A stretch of 47,823 nucleotides of DNA from the NCBI GenBank assembly GCA_964632485.1, contig CAZWDO010000011.1, positions 611 through 48,433 on the forward strand, written 5' to 3'. Positions 7,214-15,100 of this stretch are shown here, piece after piece. The notes below the pieces were generated by a model. That model saw nothing but the letters and a program-made list of their open reading frames with translations. It had not been told where the DNA came from and searched no databases. The DNA comes from CAZWDO01 sp964632485 [NCBI: uncultured bacterium]. GTDB taxonomy: Bacteria; JAGOEH01. The position numbers and the translations under genes were made by a program. Numbering within the stretch: the stretch's first letter is position 1; every line of letters begins with the position of its first letter.

Positions 7214-7756
7214 ATGTATTATTTAGTCACCGATTATGCGCCCTGGATGATCCACAGGGAGCAATATTTGACAGTCTCGTTGATGACGTTGGATCAAATC
7301 ACGTTTGCTGATGACTGCATCTTTGGATCGAAAATCGATTTCATGGAAATTTATGGAATGTTTATGGGCAATTGGATTATCGAAGACTCACGCCCCAATT
7401 TTCGGCGAATTGTGGCTCCCCGTTTCCGTCCGCCACGGGGCAGGTATAATGATTTCTATGAACCCCAATCAGATTCGAAAATTCATGGAGAAATTGCGAA
7501 AGGGTCTAAGATTATCAGCGAATATCACGATCTTCCCATCGCGATAAACCTGACGCATAACCAAAGCCTATATGAAATTTCCGTTACCGTGGGTCTAAAC
7601 ACACCTGAGACCTTTCGTGTCGAACTGGTTATCCCCAAGGAATATTGGGTAAACTTCACAACTTATGACTATTGTAATTACATTCGGCTTGAAACGCATT
7701 CCACCTTATTATATGATGCTCCTGAAGAAACGAAGAAAAAGCCAAGCGATATTTAA
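7214..7756 (+). CDS. hypothetical protein of the mobile element, 180 residues
   Basis: I do not recognise this protein. It is a soluble-looking, aromatic-rich chain with no signal peptide, membrane segment or known motif; there is a basic patch RFRPPRGR around residues 70-80 and a charged tail EETKKKPSDI. The ribosome site AAAGGA, eight bases before the ATG, is good. Codon use is less G/C-rich than the replication gene. It stands alone between two structured leaders, after the replication gene and before the second HTH gene. In satellites this place often holds accessory or interference functions, but nothing in the sequence shows one here. Confidence 0.7.
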   Translation: MYYLVTDYAPWMIHREQYLTVSLMTLDQITFADDCIFGSKIDFMEIYGMFMGNWIIEDSRPNFRRIVAPRFRPPRGRYNDFYEPQSDSKIHGEIAKGSKIISEYHDLPIAINLTHNQSLYEISVTVGLNTPETFRVELVIPKEYWVNFTTYDYCNYIRLETHSTLLYDAPEETKKKPSDI

Positions 7757-7821
7757 GGGTGAACCGCATCTATCGTATTCGTCAATTTTAAAAACCTATT
7801 ATCATTAAATTATTTTAGATC

Positions 7822-7856
7822 GGAGAAATCCCATGTCCCTGATTCGGGCGCCGTAA
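7822..7856 (+). promoter_or_regulatory. leader mini-frame Met-Ser-Leu-Ile-Arg-Ala-Pro-stop
   Basis: GGAG (7822-7825) lies seven bases before ATG (7833-7835). The frame continues TCC CTG ATT CGG GCG CCG TAA (stop 7854-7856), with TGA right after, a double stop. Compared with 7093-7110, Ile, Ala, Pro and the stop each use a different third base while Arg is identical, so the peptide ending is kept although the DNA differs. Codons 2-4 contain TCCCTGA, one arm of the pairing system that follows. Confidence 0.5.
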
Positions 7857-7964
7857 TGATACCGGCATGATTGAGCTAAACTCAGGGAAGGGTCAACACC
7901 ATCATTATCAACATATAAATCCATTATAAACAAATATAGACCCTGAACCCGGAATGGCGAGAAA
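7836..7964 (+). promoter_or_regulatory. leader with competing RNA pairings before the second HTH gene
   Basis: TCAGGGA (7882-7888) can pair with TCCCTGA inside the mini-frame (7836-7842, seven bases). Alternatively, it takes part in the local hairpin TGAG/CTCA (7872-7875 / 7881-7884), or pairs as TCAGGG with CCCTGA (7941-7946). A separate hairpin GAATGG/CCATTC encloses CGAGAAA just after. A ribosome on the mini-frame would block the first pairing. This resembles the 1-2-3 segment logic of attenuators. The HTH gene begins at 8023. Confidence 0.4.
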
Positions 7965-8022
7965 CCATTCACCACTGTGTTATGAACGATAGATTCCCAA
8001 TCCCTATATACAAGGAAGCGAT

Positions 8023-8331
8023 ATGAAGAAGACCCTTCAAGAACGGATCGATGACTATCAGGCCAGAAAGGCCAATCCCAAGCGGAAATCCCAGAAAAAA
8101 ACGGTGAAACCGGCTCAACCCGCGACCGGTGAAAACGCTTCAAACCTTGATAAAATGTATACAGTCAAGCAAGTCAAGAACTTGTTGCACATGTCCGACG
8201 AAACCGTGTATAAGCAGATTAGATCGGGAGAACTGGGTTATATTAAGATAAGTGAGAGACGGTATATAATCTCCGAATCCGATTTGAAGGAATACCTGGA
8301 TGCTCATCGACACCATGCTATTGTCGCGTAG
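8023..8331 (+). CDS. excisionase-family helix-turn-helix protein
   Basis: This protein has 102 residues. A basic, disordered-looking N-terminus (Lys/Arg/Pro-rich, about 1-40) is followed by an HTH_17 / excisionase domain: MYTVKQVKNLLHMSDETVYK (about 45-64) for the helix-turn-helix and LGYIKISERRYIISESDLKEYL (about 71-92) for the wing. Proteins of this family act as Xis factors or small regulators. It sits 192 bases before the integrase gene, which favours the excisionase role over the other HTH protein at 3883. The ribosome site AAGGA precedes the ATG by seven bases. A strong terminator follows at 8344, so the integrase is expressed separately. Confidence 0.75.
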   Translation: MKKTLQERIDDYQARKANPKRKSQKKTVKPAQPATGENASNLDKMYTVKQVKNLLHMSDETVYKQIRSGELGYIKISERRYIISESDLKEYLDAHRHHAIVA

Positions 8332-8343
8332 CTTTAGCTGGAG

Positions 8344-8380
8344 AAGGGATGGCTGGCTTCCATCCCTTCCCGTTTCGTTT
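8344..8380 (+). terminator. terminator between the HTH gene and the integrase gene
   Basis: AAGGGATGG (8344-8352) and CCATCCCTT (8360-8368) form a perfect 9-base stem over a seven-base loop. It is followed by the T-rich stretch CCCGTTTCGTTT. It starts 12 bases after the stop codon of the HTH gene. Confidence 0.75.
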
Positions 8381-8399
8381 AATTTCAATAACAATTGGC

Positions 8400-8428
8400 T
8401 TGACAATTCAACCAAAACCGCCTATAAT
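8400..8428 (+). promoter_or_regulatory. consensus sigma-70 promoter of the integrase gene
   Basis: TTGACA (8400-8405), a 17-base spacer and TATAAT (8423-8428) match the bacterial consensus at all twelve positions. Transcription should start near 8435, only about two bases before an in-frame ATG at 8437. It lies just after the upstream terminator, so the integrase has its own strong promoter. Confidence 0.85.
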
Positions 8429-8523
8429 ATAGATGAATGTCCACCCGGAGGGATTTACGGTCCCGCCGGTCGGAGCGGTCTGACACATTCCTTTACATAG
8501 GTGAAATGGAAAGGCTCCTTATT

Positions 8524-9633
8524 ATGAGCAAAAAAAAATTTCATTCGGACAATGTCTCGATTGTTCAAATCAACGGCCAGGATTGGTATCGGTTCGACCG
8601 GTACATCAATGGTGTTCGCATTCAGAAGCGGATCGGTCAGGTCGGCAAAATCACGGAGAAGGTCGCCAAAGAAACGGGAGAGCGTTTGTATCGGGAATAC
8701 ATGGAGAAACCGGTACAAAAAGGCGCTCCGGCCAAAATAAAAGATTTGCGCTTCAATGAAGCCGTGGATCACTTCTTCGATGTTCTGGAAAAGCAGCCAT
8801 ACAAGATTACCGAAAAGACTCGCAAAATGGGTACTTATTATGTCCGCGATCATCGCAACAATGCCAAAAATCTGTTAAAACGGTTTGCTAGAAAATTGAT
8901 TTGTCAAATCAAAAAGGACGATATTCTTGAATACATGTATCAACGCCTTTTAAATCATGCTCAATCGACCATCAATAAAGAAGTCGTATTTCTCAAGCTG
9001 CTCTGGAAGCTATTGGTTCGGGAAGGCTACCTGCAGGAAAACCTTATGAACCAGATCAAATTATCGAAACCGAGTAACAAGCGTACCGTAGTTTTCAACG
9101 AAGAAGAGTATAATCTTTTGTTGGAAAATTGCACTGGCGATAAATCCCATCTCACACCGATTCTGATCATAGCAGCCTTGACCGGGATGCGCAAGTCTGA
9201 ATTGTTGAGTCTTCGATACGATCGGATTGATTTTGATCACAAAGTTGTGCATCTCGCAAAGACAAAGAGCGGTGAGCCTCAGGATGTCCATTTGTGCGAT
9301 ACCGCGCTTGAGGAATTGGCGCGAATGAAGGCGAAGGCCCGGGATAAAAAAGGCTATGTCTTTCTATACAAAGGAAAGCCGATCAAGGATATCAAGACAT
9401 CATTCGGTAAGTTGCTCAAAGCATGTGGCCTGGAAGATAAAGGGTATCGTTTCCACGACACCCGCAGCTTTTTCTGCACGGAATTGATCAAACACGGGGC
9501 GAATGTCGAAGCGGTTCGCAATCTGGCGCGCCATAAAGACGTCAATACAACCCTGCGCTATGTGCGAATGACAAAACCAGAGCTCAATAGTGCCGTCAAT
9601 ACGATGAACAACATTTTCAAGCCGAATCGATAA
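8524..9633 (+). CDS. tyrosine recombinase / integrase
   Basis: This 369-residue integrase of the lambda type should insert and excise the element at the neighbouring tRNA-Arg gene. It has an N-terminal DNA-binding part (about 1-70), a SAM-like core-binding domain (about 75-180) and a catalytic domain (about 185-369). All active-site residues are visible: Arg223 (LTGMRKSELL), Lys248 (TKSG), His311 and Arg314 (FHDTR), His337 (LARHKD) and the nucleophile Tyr346 (TTLRY). The start at 8524 is chosen for its ribosome site GGAAAGG (8508-8514), nine bases upstream. An in-frame ATG at 8437 would add 29 residues (MSTRRDLRSRR...) and, lying at the transcript's very 5' end, could be used as a leaderless start. 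A terminator follows at 9652, then the tRNA. Confidence 0.93.
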   Translation: MSKKKFHSDNVSIVQINGQDWYRFDRYINGVRIQKRIGQVGKITEKVAKETGERLYREYMEKPVQKGAPAKIKDLRFNEAVDHFFDVLEKQPYKITEKTRKMGTYYVRDHRNNAKNLLKRFARKLICQIKKDDILEYMYQRLLNHAQSTINKEVVFLKLLWKLLVREGYLQENLMNQIKLSKPSNKRTVVFNEEEYNLLLENCTGDKSHLTPILIIAALTGMRKSELLSLRYDRIDFDHKVVHLAKTKSGEPQDVHLCDTALEELARMKAKARDKKGYVFLYKGKPIKDIKTSFGKLLKACGLEDKGYRFHDTRSFFCTELIKHGANVEAVRNLARHKDVNTTLRYVRMTKPELNSAVNTMNNIFKPNR

Positions 9634-9651
9634 ATAGCGTTGATCTGCAAA

Positions 9652-9680
9652 GTCATAGGAGGAGATTTTCCTCCTATGAC
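9652..9680 (+). terminator. terminator of the integrase gene
   Basis: GTCATAGGAGGA (9652-9663) and TCCTCCTATGAC (9669-9680) form a perfect 12-base stem with a GATTT loop, 18 bases after the integrase stop. Only a weak T-rich tail (ATTATTTCATT) follows. Confidence 0.7.
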
Positions 9681-9850
9681 ATTATTTCATTGAATAGTTG
9701 TCTAAAATCAAGCTTTGATCCCCAAAAAATCCCCATTGTATGTGGAGTATGTGGAATAATTGGTTATCGAAAACAAGGATAAACTGATTGAATGGCATAC
9801 GGAAAACCCTAAAATTTAGCGTTTTGGTCAATATCGGATAAAACCTGACA

Positions 9851-9875
9851 AAAAGCCCCGTTTCGATGGGCTTTT
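9851..9875 (-). terminator. terminator of the tRNA-Arg gene
   Basis: AAAAGCCC (9851-9858) and GGGCTTTT (9868-9875) form a stem over a nine-base loop. Read on the minus strand it ends in a T-run and lies 32 bases past the tRNA 3' end. Confidence 0.7.
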
Positions 9876-9906
9876 AAATGTCTTAAGTCTATGTTGTTCA
9901 GTTGGA

Positions 9907-9980
9907 TGCCCCTTAAAGGATTCGAACCTTCGGCCTACGGATTAGGAATCCGTTGCTCTATCCATCTGAGCTAAAGGGGC
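9907..9980 (-). tRNA. tRNA-Arg (anticodon CCU)
   Basis: The minus strand folds into a full cloverleaf. The acceptor stem is GCCCCTT/AAGGGGC, the D stem GCTC/GAGC, the anticodon stem ACGGA/TCCGT with loop TTCCTAA, and the T stem GAAGG/CCTTT with TTCGAAT. Anticodon CCU reads the AGG codon. The discriminator is A at 9907; CCA is not encoded. It is the likely integration target of the element, since the recombinase gene ends 274 bases away on the 3' side of the tRNA. A TATAAT-like box on the minus strand (10003-10008) could be its promoter. Confidence 0.93.
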
Positions 9981-10313
9981 TAAATTCCCGATTAAGTCCA
10001 AAATTATAATCATACCATTGCTTATAGATACTGGTCTTGTTACACCTTATTGCACTTGAAATTCACCGCAATAGGGATTCGAATGAACTACAGGATTTAA
10101 TTAAATCATTTTTACAAATTTGTCAAGCTTTTTTTTAGTGTATCTGACTAATATATTCAATTCAGCAATCATTGCTGCGTCTGAGACGCAGCACTAAATA
10201 CACCTGTTTTTTCATCCATTCTCCAAACTATTTCTAAAACATTTACCCATCAACTTCTACTTAAAATGTTCGTAGACCACCAACTTTGCTCCTGATATAT
10301 TCTTGTGGTGATG
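9981..10313. other. intergenic region between tRNA-Arg and the signalling genes
   Basis: No gene is seen. On the minus strand there is a TATAAT box at 10003-10008 without a clear -35 box, and a TTGACA at 10121-10126 without a good -10 box. An inverted repeat with a three-base loop is listed separately. A T-rich run lies at 10128-10137. Confidence 0.5.
10173..10193. terminator. strong hairpin downstream of the signalling genes
   Basis: TGCTGCGTC (10173-10181) and GACGCAGCA (10185-10193) form a perfect 9-base stem with a TGA loop. It lies 121 bases past the last gene of the minus-strand series. It has no T-tract on that side, so it may act as an RNA end-stabiliser or a factor-dependent stop. 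Confidence 0.4.
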
Positions 10314-10817
10314 CTAAATTTCCTTACTTTCATTACTCTCCGGATTCTTTCCCTTGCCGAAACTCCCTTTATGATAGTATTGGGGATACAAATTTTGACA
10401 GCATGTGGGGCACAGTCCATGAGTAAATTGCACATCTGTTAAATGCTGTGTGATATATTCCTCAACTTGATGCCAATACCCTTCATCATCGCGGATTTTT
10501 TTACAGTTTGAACAGATTGGCAAAAGTTTACTTAATGTGCTAATCTCTGACATTGCTTTTTCAAGGTCTTTATTTTGTTCATTAATTTTTTCATAAGCAT
10601 CAATGAGTTTTTTTTCATAAAGATCACTAATCCTTGTTATCTTTATAGTATCCTTCAATAATTTCTCATATTGAACAATTAAATGCCGAAAATCAGCTTG
10701 GATTTTTTCAATATTGATTTCTGTGTTATTTAACGAGTTTTTTGCGTCATTTAGAATATTGAATTCGGATGAATAAATCAGATGAGTCGAATCGCTTAAT
10801 GTCTTTTTGGTTTTCAT
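10314..10817 (-). CDS. coiled-coil protein with a C-terminal zinc-finger-like domain
   Basis: The chain has about 167 residues. Residues about 25-95 are a charged coiled coil. The C-terminal part LLPICSNCKKIRDDEGYWHQ...HGLCPTCCQNLYP matches a small cysteine-rich domain found at the ends of many response-regulator and PAS proteins; the CxxC pairs probably bind zinc. Its role in those proteins is not established. The ATG at 10817 is preferred over a GTG at 10826 because AAAAAGGTG lies seven bases upstream; it begins one base after the preceding stop, so translation is probably coupled. As the last gene of the Sia-like series it may occupy the place where the diguanylate cyclase SiaD stands in Pseudomonas, but it has no GGDEF motif. 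Confidence 0.65.
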   Translation of the reverse strand: MKTKKTLSDSTHLIYSSEFNILNDAKNSLNNTEINIEKIQADFRHLIVQYEKLLKDTIKITRISDLYEKKLIDAYEKINEQNKDLEKAMSEISTLSKLLPICSNCKKIRDDEGYWHQVEEYITQHLTDVQFTHGLCPTCCQNLYPQYYHKGSFGKGKNPESNESKEI

Positions 10818-10818
10818 A

Positions 10819-11763
10819 TTAATCACCTTTTTCTAAAATAATCCGGATGGGCAAACCGATTTCATCACAAATCTCGGCGCCGGTTTCATATATGATCTCG
10901 TCTCCCTCACGATAATACCAGTTGATGAATACTTCTCCCCCCATTAGATGATATCTTTTTAATATATGAAGCATATCGAGCAAACATTTAGAAGAACTGG
11001 TATTGATGAATGAAAAATGTAAATTAAGCGTAATGGCATTCCGTATTTGATGGATATAATTTTCAATCCATTTCATCAGTGGATTAAAAAATTCAAAGGC
11101 ATTGGGGGGATAAGAGGCTCCAGAAAGTTCTAATATTCCGCTATGAACGTTAAATTTTACTCCTAAAGTGGATTTTTGCGGTGAAATTGTCAAATCTGTA
11201 CATACTATTTCTTTTTCAATTTTGACAGCCAATGACAGAAAATCCTGATTTTCATCAACCGATGTCAAATGATAATGGATAGGAAACCCTGATTTTCGAA
11301 TGATTTCAATTAAACCGATACCCGCGCCATTACTTTCATTTTCTCTGGGTTCTCTTACTTTATCGCGATATGCTTTTTTTAGCGAGTCTTTATCCATTTG
11401 ATTCAAATAATCAATATGTTCAACTAAGGTTTTTGATTTCAGTTTATGGATATAGTTCCCGGAAAGAATATTGTATTGTTGATCCAGTTCACTCACTATA
11501 ACGATACCGATTCCAGTGCTTTCTGTACCGAATTCATTTTTAATACGCTCAGCAGAGTGGTGATAGATATTTTGGACTAATTCGATAAAAATTCCAAAAA
11601 TTTTGCGCGCAATCATTACATTCGGCTCACTCTCGGAAATCTGATTATATATCATTTCCGCCATAGACTCCAGTATGGGATGAGAAATAATCCCTTTGAA
11701 AGCCAAAACGATCTGTTTATCTGCCATGCGATTATATTGATCAAAAAGTTCATTCATTTTCAT
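10819..11763 (-). CDS. SiaB-like kinase fused to a SiaC-like phosphoprotein
   Basis: This protein has 314 residues in two parts. Residues 1-190 resemble the SiaB family of GHKL-fold protein kinases, with the N-box-like IFIELVQNIYHHS (about 57-69) and the glycine motif NGAGIGLIEI (145-153). Residues 197-314 are a SiaC (DUF1987) domain with LELSGASYPPNAFEFFNPLM and FINTSSSKC, where Thr255 aligns with the phosphorylated Thr of SiaC. In Pseudomonas, SiaB phosphorylates SiaC, SiaA removes the phosphate, and free SiaC activates a partner enzyme. Here kinase and target are on one chain, next to a separate SiaC (11795) and the phosphatase (12189). The joined target domain could make the kinase self-regulating. 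The family assignment is from motif memory. Confidence 0.75.
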   Translation of the reverse strand: MKMNELFDQYNRMADKQIVLAFKGIISHPILESMAEMIYNQISESEPNVMIARKIFGIFIELVQNIYHHSAERIKNEFGTESTGIGIVIVSELDQQYNILSGNYIHKLKSKTLVEHIDYLNQMDKDSLKKAYRDKVREPRENESNGAGIGLIEIIRKSGFPIHYHLTSVDENQDFLSLAVKIEKEIVCTDLTISPQKSTLGVKFNVHSGILELSGASYPPNAFEFFNPLMKWIENYIHQIRNAITLNLHFSFINTSSSKCLLDMLHILKRYHLMGGEVFINWYYREGDEIIYETGAEICDEIGLPIRIILEKGD

Positions 11764-11794
11764 ATTATTGTCCTTTTCTTTTCAACCTGAAATA

Positions 11795-12172
11795 TTAATT
11801 AACACAAATTAGTTGAAATGAGAAAGTTGTATCTTCGCGGATTTCCTGCCCTGTTTCCAAAATGCTTTCATCATCATAAACATAATACCAATTGATCGAT
11901 ACCGGACATCCAGACTGGAAATAATCTTCCAACAACAAAACAAGATCAATCATGCATTTGGTTGAGCTTGTGTTGAGGTAGGAAATACTGATATTAAGCT
12001 CAATCGGTTTTTTTTTCTCGGTCATGTAACTTTTTAGCCAGCTCATCAGGGGATTAAAAAATTCAAAAGCGTTTTCCGGGTATGAAGAACCGGAAAGTTC
12101 CAGGATACCAGTATCCCAATCAAAATTGATACCCAATGTCGATTTAGTTTTTTCCAAACTCAGATTATCCAT
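11795..12172 (-). CDS. siaC: SiaC family regulatory phosphoprotein
   Basis: This 125-residue single-domain SiaC (DUF1987) protein has the motifs LELSGSSYPENAFEFFNPLM (24-43) and SYLNTSSTKC (64-73). Thr68 falls at the same number as the phosphorylated Thr68 of Pseudomonas aeruginosa SiaC. The unphosphorylated form is expected to bind and activate a partner protein. A strong ribosome site (AGGAGG) precedes the ATG. The gene starts 16 bases after the phosphatase gene and is followed by a second SiaC copy fused to the kinase, so two phospho-targets compete for one kinase/phosphatase pair. Partner unknown: no diguanylate cyclase is encoded nearby. Confidence 0.8.
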   Translation of the reverse strand: MDNLSLEKTKSTLGINFDWDTGILELSGSSYPENAFEFFNPLMSWLKSYMTEKKKPIELNISISYLNTSSTKCMIDLVLLLEDYFQSGCPVSINWYYVYDDESILETGQEIREDTTFSFQLICVN

Positions 12173-12188
12173 ACCATCCTCCTAAAGT

Positions 12189-15100
12189 TTATCGAAGCGC
12201 AACGCCGAAAATTGTAATATCATCTCGCTGTTCTTCTTGTTGTTGATGGGCTTTCAAAGCATGCAACAATTCCTTTTTCTGACTTTCCAAATCGTATTCG
12301 GAAATATTCAATAACATATTTTTAAAACGAGATACGCCGAATTTACAGTCTTTATAATCTTGCTGATCAACAAATCCATCGGAAACCATGAAAAAAGTTT
12401 GAATAATATCCAGAGGTAGAATATGGGTAGTAAACATGCGTTTAGCTTCTTTTTGACGCCCGCCGATCGATTTTTGATCTCCTTTCAACTCAAACAATTT
12501 CTTGTCTGATACATAATACAGGGGACGTTTAGCGCCGGCAAAACTAAGATTTCCAGCTTCTTCATCGATCAAACACAGAGCAACATCCATGCCATCCATG
12601 GTGTTTGCATCTATTTCATCCTGTTGCAGCACATAGCGTATGTAAGTGTGCATTTCTCCGAGTATCTGCGAAGGCTCCCAAATATTCTTCTCAACTACAA
12701 TCTGATTTAATAAGGAATAGCCAATAATCGACATGAATGCGCCTGGAACACCGTGTCCCGTACAATCGACAACAGCTACAATTTTTTTCATGTTTTTGCG
12801 ATAGACCCAGTAAAAATCGCCGGATATGACGTCTTTAGGTAAATACACTATAAAAAAGCTATGCAAGATATCCTGAATATAATCCATAGTAGGCAGAATG
12901 GAGTTCTGAATTCGTTGAGCATAACGAATTCCAGCCATAATATTCTGATTTTTCTTTTCAATAATCCGATTTGCCAGAGAAATATTTTCTTTTTCCTGGT
13001 TCAAGGATGCCAGTGTGAGTTGCAAATCATGAGTTCTAATCTCGATAATCTGTTGCAATTCTAATTGACGATGGCGCATCTGTCTGATTCTAAATCCATA
13101 AAATCCAGACGCTAATATCAATAAAATAGAACCCATCAGCAAATAAAAGGGCCAGGTTTGATAAAATAGAGGTAATACTTTAAAATCCAGGCGAATACCC
13201 TCTGTATCCCAAATTCCGTCATGATTCATGGAAGTAACTTCAAACTGATAGTCTCCGGAAGGAAGATTTGAATAAAAAGCGGTACGTCGTGATTTAGCAT
13301 GAACCCAGCGATCATCAAAACCCATAAGGCGGTACTTAAAGTAAATTTGTTCAGGCGTCTGAAAATGGATGGATGAGTAGTGAAATTCAATATTTTTCTC
13401 ATTGACTTTCCACTCGATTTTATTATTAACATCAAATGTCCGGCCATTAATCATGACGCGTTCAATCATGGTTTGAGGCGGTGGAGCGCTCTCCTTATTC
13501 GCTTGAATGGACATAACTCCTTTAAACGTGGGAAAATAAAATATCCCTTGAGAATCAAAGAATGCGGAGGGTTGGAATCCGCCGTTACATTCTTCGTCTG
13601 ACATACCTTCATTCAATCCATAATTCACGGGGTAGATATAATCCGTCTTACTCTGAACCAGATCGATTAAATCCGAACGCTCAATACACATAATTCCTCG
13701 TTTGGAGCTGATCCAAAAGCGATGATTTTTTTCCAATATCCCCTGGATATAATCGTCAGGCAATCCCTGAGTAGTTGTAATGGTGTAAAAATATCCATCC
13801 TTATAACAAGAAATTCCTCCTCCATCAGTGCCGATCCAAAGATAGTGATCTGCATCCTCATAGATCGATCTGATCACTCCATGAGCCAGACCGTCAGTGG
13901 GTGTATAGTTATGATAATCATGATTTTTTAATGCAACCAATCCCCCACCGTTGGTTCCCACCCATAAAGTTCCCTGATGATCTTCCAGTATTGCCGTGAT
14001 GCCATTGTTAGCTTTTCCATCCCGATCGAGAAAACTGATAAAGTGGTTATTTTCATATTTCATCAAACCATCCTGGGTACCCAGCCAAATTATATGCCGG
14101 CTATCTTCATAAATCACATTGTTGGTTAGACTTATCAATCCATCCCGGTAACCGAATTCCCGTAAATTTTGCTTTTCATAACAAAACAACCCATTTCCCG
14201 CAGAGCCAATCCACAACCGATTGCGAGAATCTTTTAACACACAACAAACATTAATTTTCGCCGAAATTTTCGAAAAACTGCTTAACTGATTCCGACGCAA
14301 ATATTTTAGCCCTTGTCCGTTAGTCGCTATCCATATTATGCTATCCCCATCCAAAAACATTCCATTAATTATCGTCCCTTCCAATTCCTCAGAGAGACTT
14401 TTAACCTTACGATGGCGAATGCGTTTGAGTCCCCCTCCTTCCGAACCAATCCAAATACTTCCTTCCCGGTCTTCGAACAAAGATAAGATACGCTGATTGG
14501 CAATGTTTTGTTTCTGTGTAAAATGGAAACTCTGTCCATGATCATATAGTAATAACCCTGAGGATTTGGTTCCGATCCAGTAGCGGCCGGATTTATCGAT
14601 CAACAAGCTGCTGATTGCTGAATGAGCCGAATAAAGCAATGTATAAATCCCATTTTGCAGGCGCCATAGTTCACCAGATTCCGTTCCAATAATCCAATTT
14701 TCGGGTTTACCGGCGCAAGCGCTGATGGTATTAAATGGAGTTTGATCGCGGGCAAGAGAAATAATTGCTCCCGAACTCTCTATGCAAAACAGTTGATGAT
14801 TGGCATCGATAAAAAGAGGGATTCCAGTTGCCGTCATGGCAACAGCAGAAACCGTTTCGTAAAAATTGTCGTTGGGAAGGGTTACAGGTTTTAATTGATG
14901 GCGCCGATAAAGAGAAAATCCGTTGGACATGCTAATCATAATGCCGGAATCGTTTCGTACTCCCAGCCCTTTAATGAAATCAGAGGATAATCCTTGATCG
15001 AGATTATAGCGGGTGAATTCTTCACCCTTTTTAATGATCAGCCCTCCCCCGTTCGTTCCAATCGCCAAATCTCCATCAAGATTAGTGATCAAGGTAGTTA

